Source: Streptomyces sp. TN58 (GTDB taxonomy: Bacteria; Actinomycetota; Actinomycetes; Streptomycetales; Streptomycetaceae). From it: a stretch of 64,000 bases of DNA. Under the pieces are notes generated by a model, which was given only the letters and a program-made list of their open reading frames with translations, was not told the origin of the DNA and did not search any database. Every line of letters starts with the position of its first letter. Position 1 is the stretch's first letter. The DNA lies in the NCBI RefSeq assembly GCF_001941845.1, contig NZ_CP018870.1, positions 6,858,001 through 6,922,000 of the forward strand, written 5' to 3'. Of this stretch, positions 62,840 through 64,000 are shown in pieces. The position numbers were made by a program, and so were the translations under genes.

Positions 62840-63708
62840 ACCTGCACGCTCTCGCGTGCCACGGGCACCGGGCGGTGGCGTGAGATGTTGTTCGTCAGCA
62901 GCCTCGTGGACTCGCCGACGCCGACCTCCTCGCCGCCGTCCGCCGCCGGCAGCCGCCCGTCGGCGAGCCGCAGTTCGGCGAGGGCGGTGTCCATCGCCTT
63001 GTGCGCGGCGAAGAGGCACGGCGTGCTGTAGATGGCCACGTCGACACCCAGTTCGGTCAGCTCGCCGAGTGAGAGCCGCGGGGACTTGCCGCCGGCGATC
63101 TGGTTGAACAGCAGGGGCTTGTCGCCCACCACCTCGCGGATCCGCTTGATCCACTCCACGCTGCGCACCCCGTCGACGAGTACGACGTCCGCGTCGGTCG
63201 CCGCCAGGGCCTGCGCGCGGTGAAGGATGTCGGCCTCCTCCGTCGCGTCGGTCCGCGCGACGACGACCAGGTCCTTACGGGCCGCCAGGACCATCTCCAG
63301 CTTCTCCAGGTACTCCGCCAGCGGAAGCACCTGCTTGCCGTCGGCGTGCCCGCACCGCCGCGGGCGCTTCTGGTCCTCCAGGATGACGCCGGAGGCGCCC
63401 GTCCGCTCCAGCGCCTCCACCACGTGGCAGGCCACCTCGGCGTCCACGTAGCCGTCGTCGATGTCGACGAGCAGGTGGTGGCGCGGGAAGGCGCCGCGCA
63501 GCCGCTGGACGAAGGCCACCATGTCGGGCCAGGCGATGAACCCGATGTCCGGCAGCCCGTAGTAGGAGGCGGCGAACCCGAAGCCGGACACGAACATCCC
63601 GTCGTAGTGCGCGGCCGTCACCGAAGCCGAGTACATGTCGTACACGCCGATGAGCGGCGTGGTGCCCGGCATCGCGATCTGTTCCCGCAGCTTGTTCCCG
63701 TAAGTCAT
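62836..63708 (-). CDS. Isocitrate lyase/PEP mutase-family enzyme
   Basis: A 290-residue (beta/alpha)8 enzyme of the ICL/PEPM superfamily: VYDMYSASVTAAHYDGMFVSGFGFAAS at the start, metal-binding VDIDDGYVDAE, and ILEDQKRPRRCGHADGK. The active-site loop has RRCGH, like the Cys-containing KRCGH loop of lyases, rather than the NVNDNT loop of phosphonate-forming PEP mutases, so C-C bond cleavage of a 2-alkylmalate-type acid is more likely. The ~40 residues after the barrel are unusual and unassigned. It starts the pair with the small exported protein. Confidence 0.85.
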   Translation of the reverse strand: MTYGNKLREQIAMPGTTPLIGVYDMYSASVTAAHYDGMFVSGFGFAASYYGLPDIGFIAWPDMVAFVQRLRGAFPRHHLLVDIDDGYVDAEVACHVVEALERTGASGVILEDQKRPRRCGHADGKQVLPLAEYLEKLEMVLAARKDLVVVARTDATEEADILHRAQALAATDADVVLVDGVRSVEWIKRIREVVGDKPLLFNQIAGGKSPRLSLGELTELGVDVAIYSTPCLFAAHKAMDTALAELRLADGRLPAADGGEEVGVGESTRLLTNNISRHRPVPVARESVQV

Positions 63709-63894
63709 CGTCAGTCCTCCGAGGAGCGCATCGACACAGGGGCAGAGAGCCGCGCCACCAGGGCTCTTTACCTGATGTAGATCATTCCTTGGGAAAGTGC
63801 GGAAGCTCGGCTGGCCAACGCTTTACTCACCCTGATGGCCCAACCGGTTCACCACAGAAACGTCACTGGGAGGATGGGAGGACAGGAGCGGGGT

Positions 63895-64000
63895 TCACGA
63901 CTCCGTGGGCAGCCAGCAGCCGTGCAGCCCGAGCGGCACCCGGACGGGAATGCGGGCGCGGGCCACCGGCCCCGCCGCGGGGTCCTCGCCGGGGATCACC
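63895..64000 (-). CDS. Partial C-terminus of an unidentified gene
   Basis: The minus-strand frame entering from the right edge ends with VARARIPVRVPLGLHGCWLPTES and a TGA. Codon use fits a real gene (G/C third positions), and it is followed by ~190 bp of less GC-rich DNA before the lyase start. Only 34 residues are visible, too few to name a family. Confidence 0.45.
   Translation of the reverse strand, partial: VIPGEDPAAGPVARARIPVRVPLGLHGCWLPTES

Noticed and set aside
62836..63708. PEP mutase and hence a phosphonate cluster at the right edge
   Set aside because: The active-site loop has RRCGH as in lyases, not the mutase loop, and no phosphonate genes are visible.

Overview
The window is very GC-rich (codon third positions almost all G or C), carries typical actinomycete gene families (SsgA-like protein, SigB/SigF-type sigma factor, HATPase anti-sigma-like protein, rare TTA leucine codons, DmdR/IdeR-type iron boxes) and holds a complete coelichelin-type siderophore cluster. 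All of this points to a Streptomyces chromosome, probably an accessory, secondary-metabolite-rich part of it. No rRNA, tRNA or CRISPR array was seen.

Layout. (1) 1-7.9 kb: the right part of a RiPP cluster for an azole-containing, dehydrated (thiopeptide-like or goadsporin-like) peptide: LanB-type dehydratase (cut by the window edge), SpaB_C protein, PqqD-like/M50 membrane protease, ABC ATPase and permease, and an E1-like/YcaO cyclodehydratase. These genes overlap or nearly touch. A 57-residue Ser/Thr/Cys-rich precursor gene lies on the opposite strand, beyond a strong bidirectional terminator. An M20 amidohydrolase is divergent from the precursor. (2) 9.4-16.1 kb: secreted proteins: a lipoprotein, an I36-like small protein, a subtilase with three P-type domains, a YD-repeat protein ending in a bacterial phospholipase A2 domain, and another lipoprotein. 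(3) 16.4-20.5 kb: an HATPase regulator, a small conserved-looking protein, and a translationally coupled copper operon (small membrane protein, CopA-type ATPase, PCuAC-fold protein). (4) 20.6-43.5 kb: coelichelin-type cluster cchA to cchK. Formyltransferase and ornithine hydroxylase feed the trimodular NRPS CchH. CchCDEF import the ferric siderophore, CchG/CchI probably export it, CchJ is the esterase and CchK the MbtH protein. Iron boxes sit upstream of cchA/cchB, cchF and cchJ/cchK. (5) 43.6-47.1 kb: amidohydrolase, a 60-bp near-perfect palindrome, a 177-bp element with 24-bp terminal inverted repeats, an SH3-like secreted protein, an SsgA-like protein and a small secreted protein. (6) 47.1-63.9 kb: mixed housekeeping and accessory genes (winged-helix regulator, sigma factor, MscS channel, class II amidotransferase, EF-hand protein, P450, PI-PLC, HAD, SGNH-cupin pair, AraC, EamA, ArsR-like, methyltransferase, S13 D-Ala-D-Ala carboxypeptidase, ICL/PEPM-family lyase).

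The most informative observations are: the RiPP precursor and its cluster; reciprocal loss of ATP-site motifs in CchG and CchI, which predicts an obligate heterodimeric exporter; loss of the catalytic His in the last condensation domain of CchH; TTA codons confined, as far as I could see, to cchB and cchH; and the palindrome plus inverted-repeat element next to the siderophore cluster.
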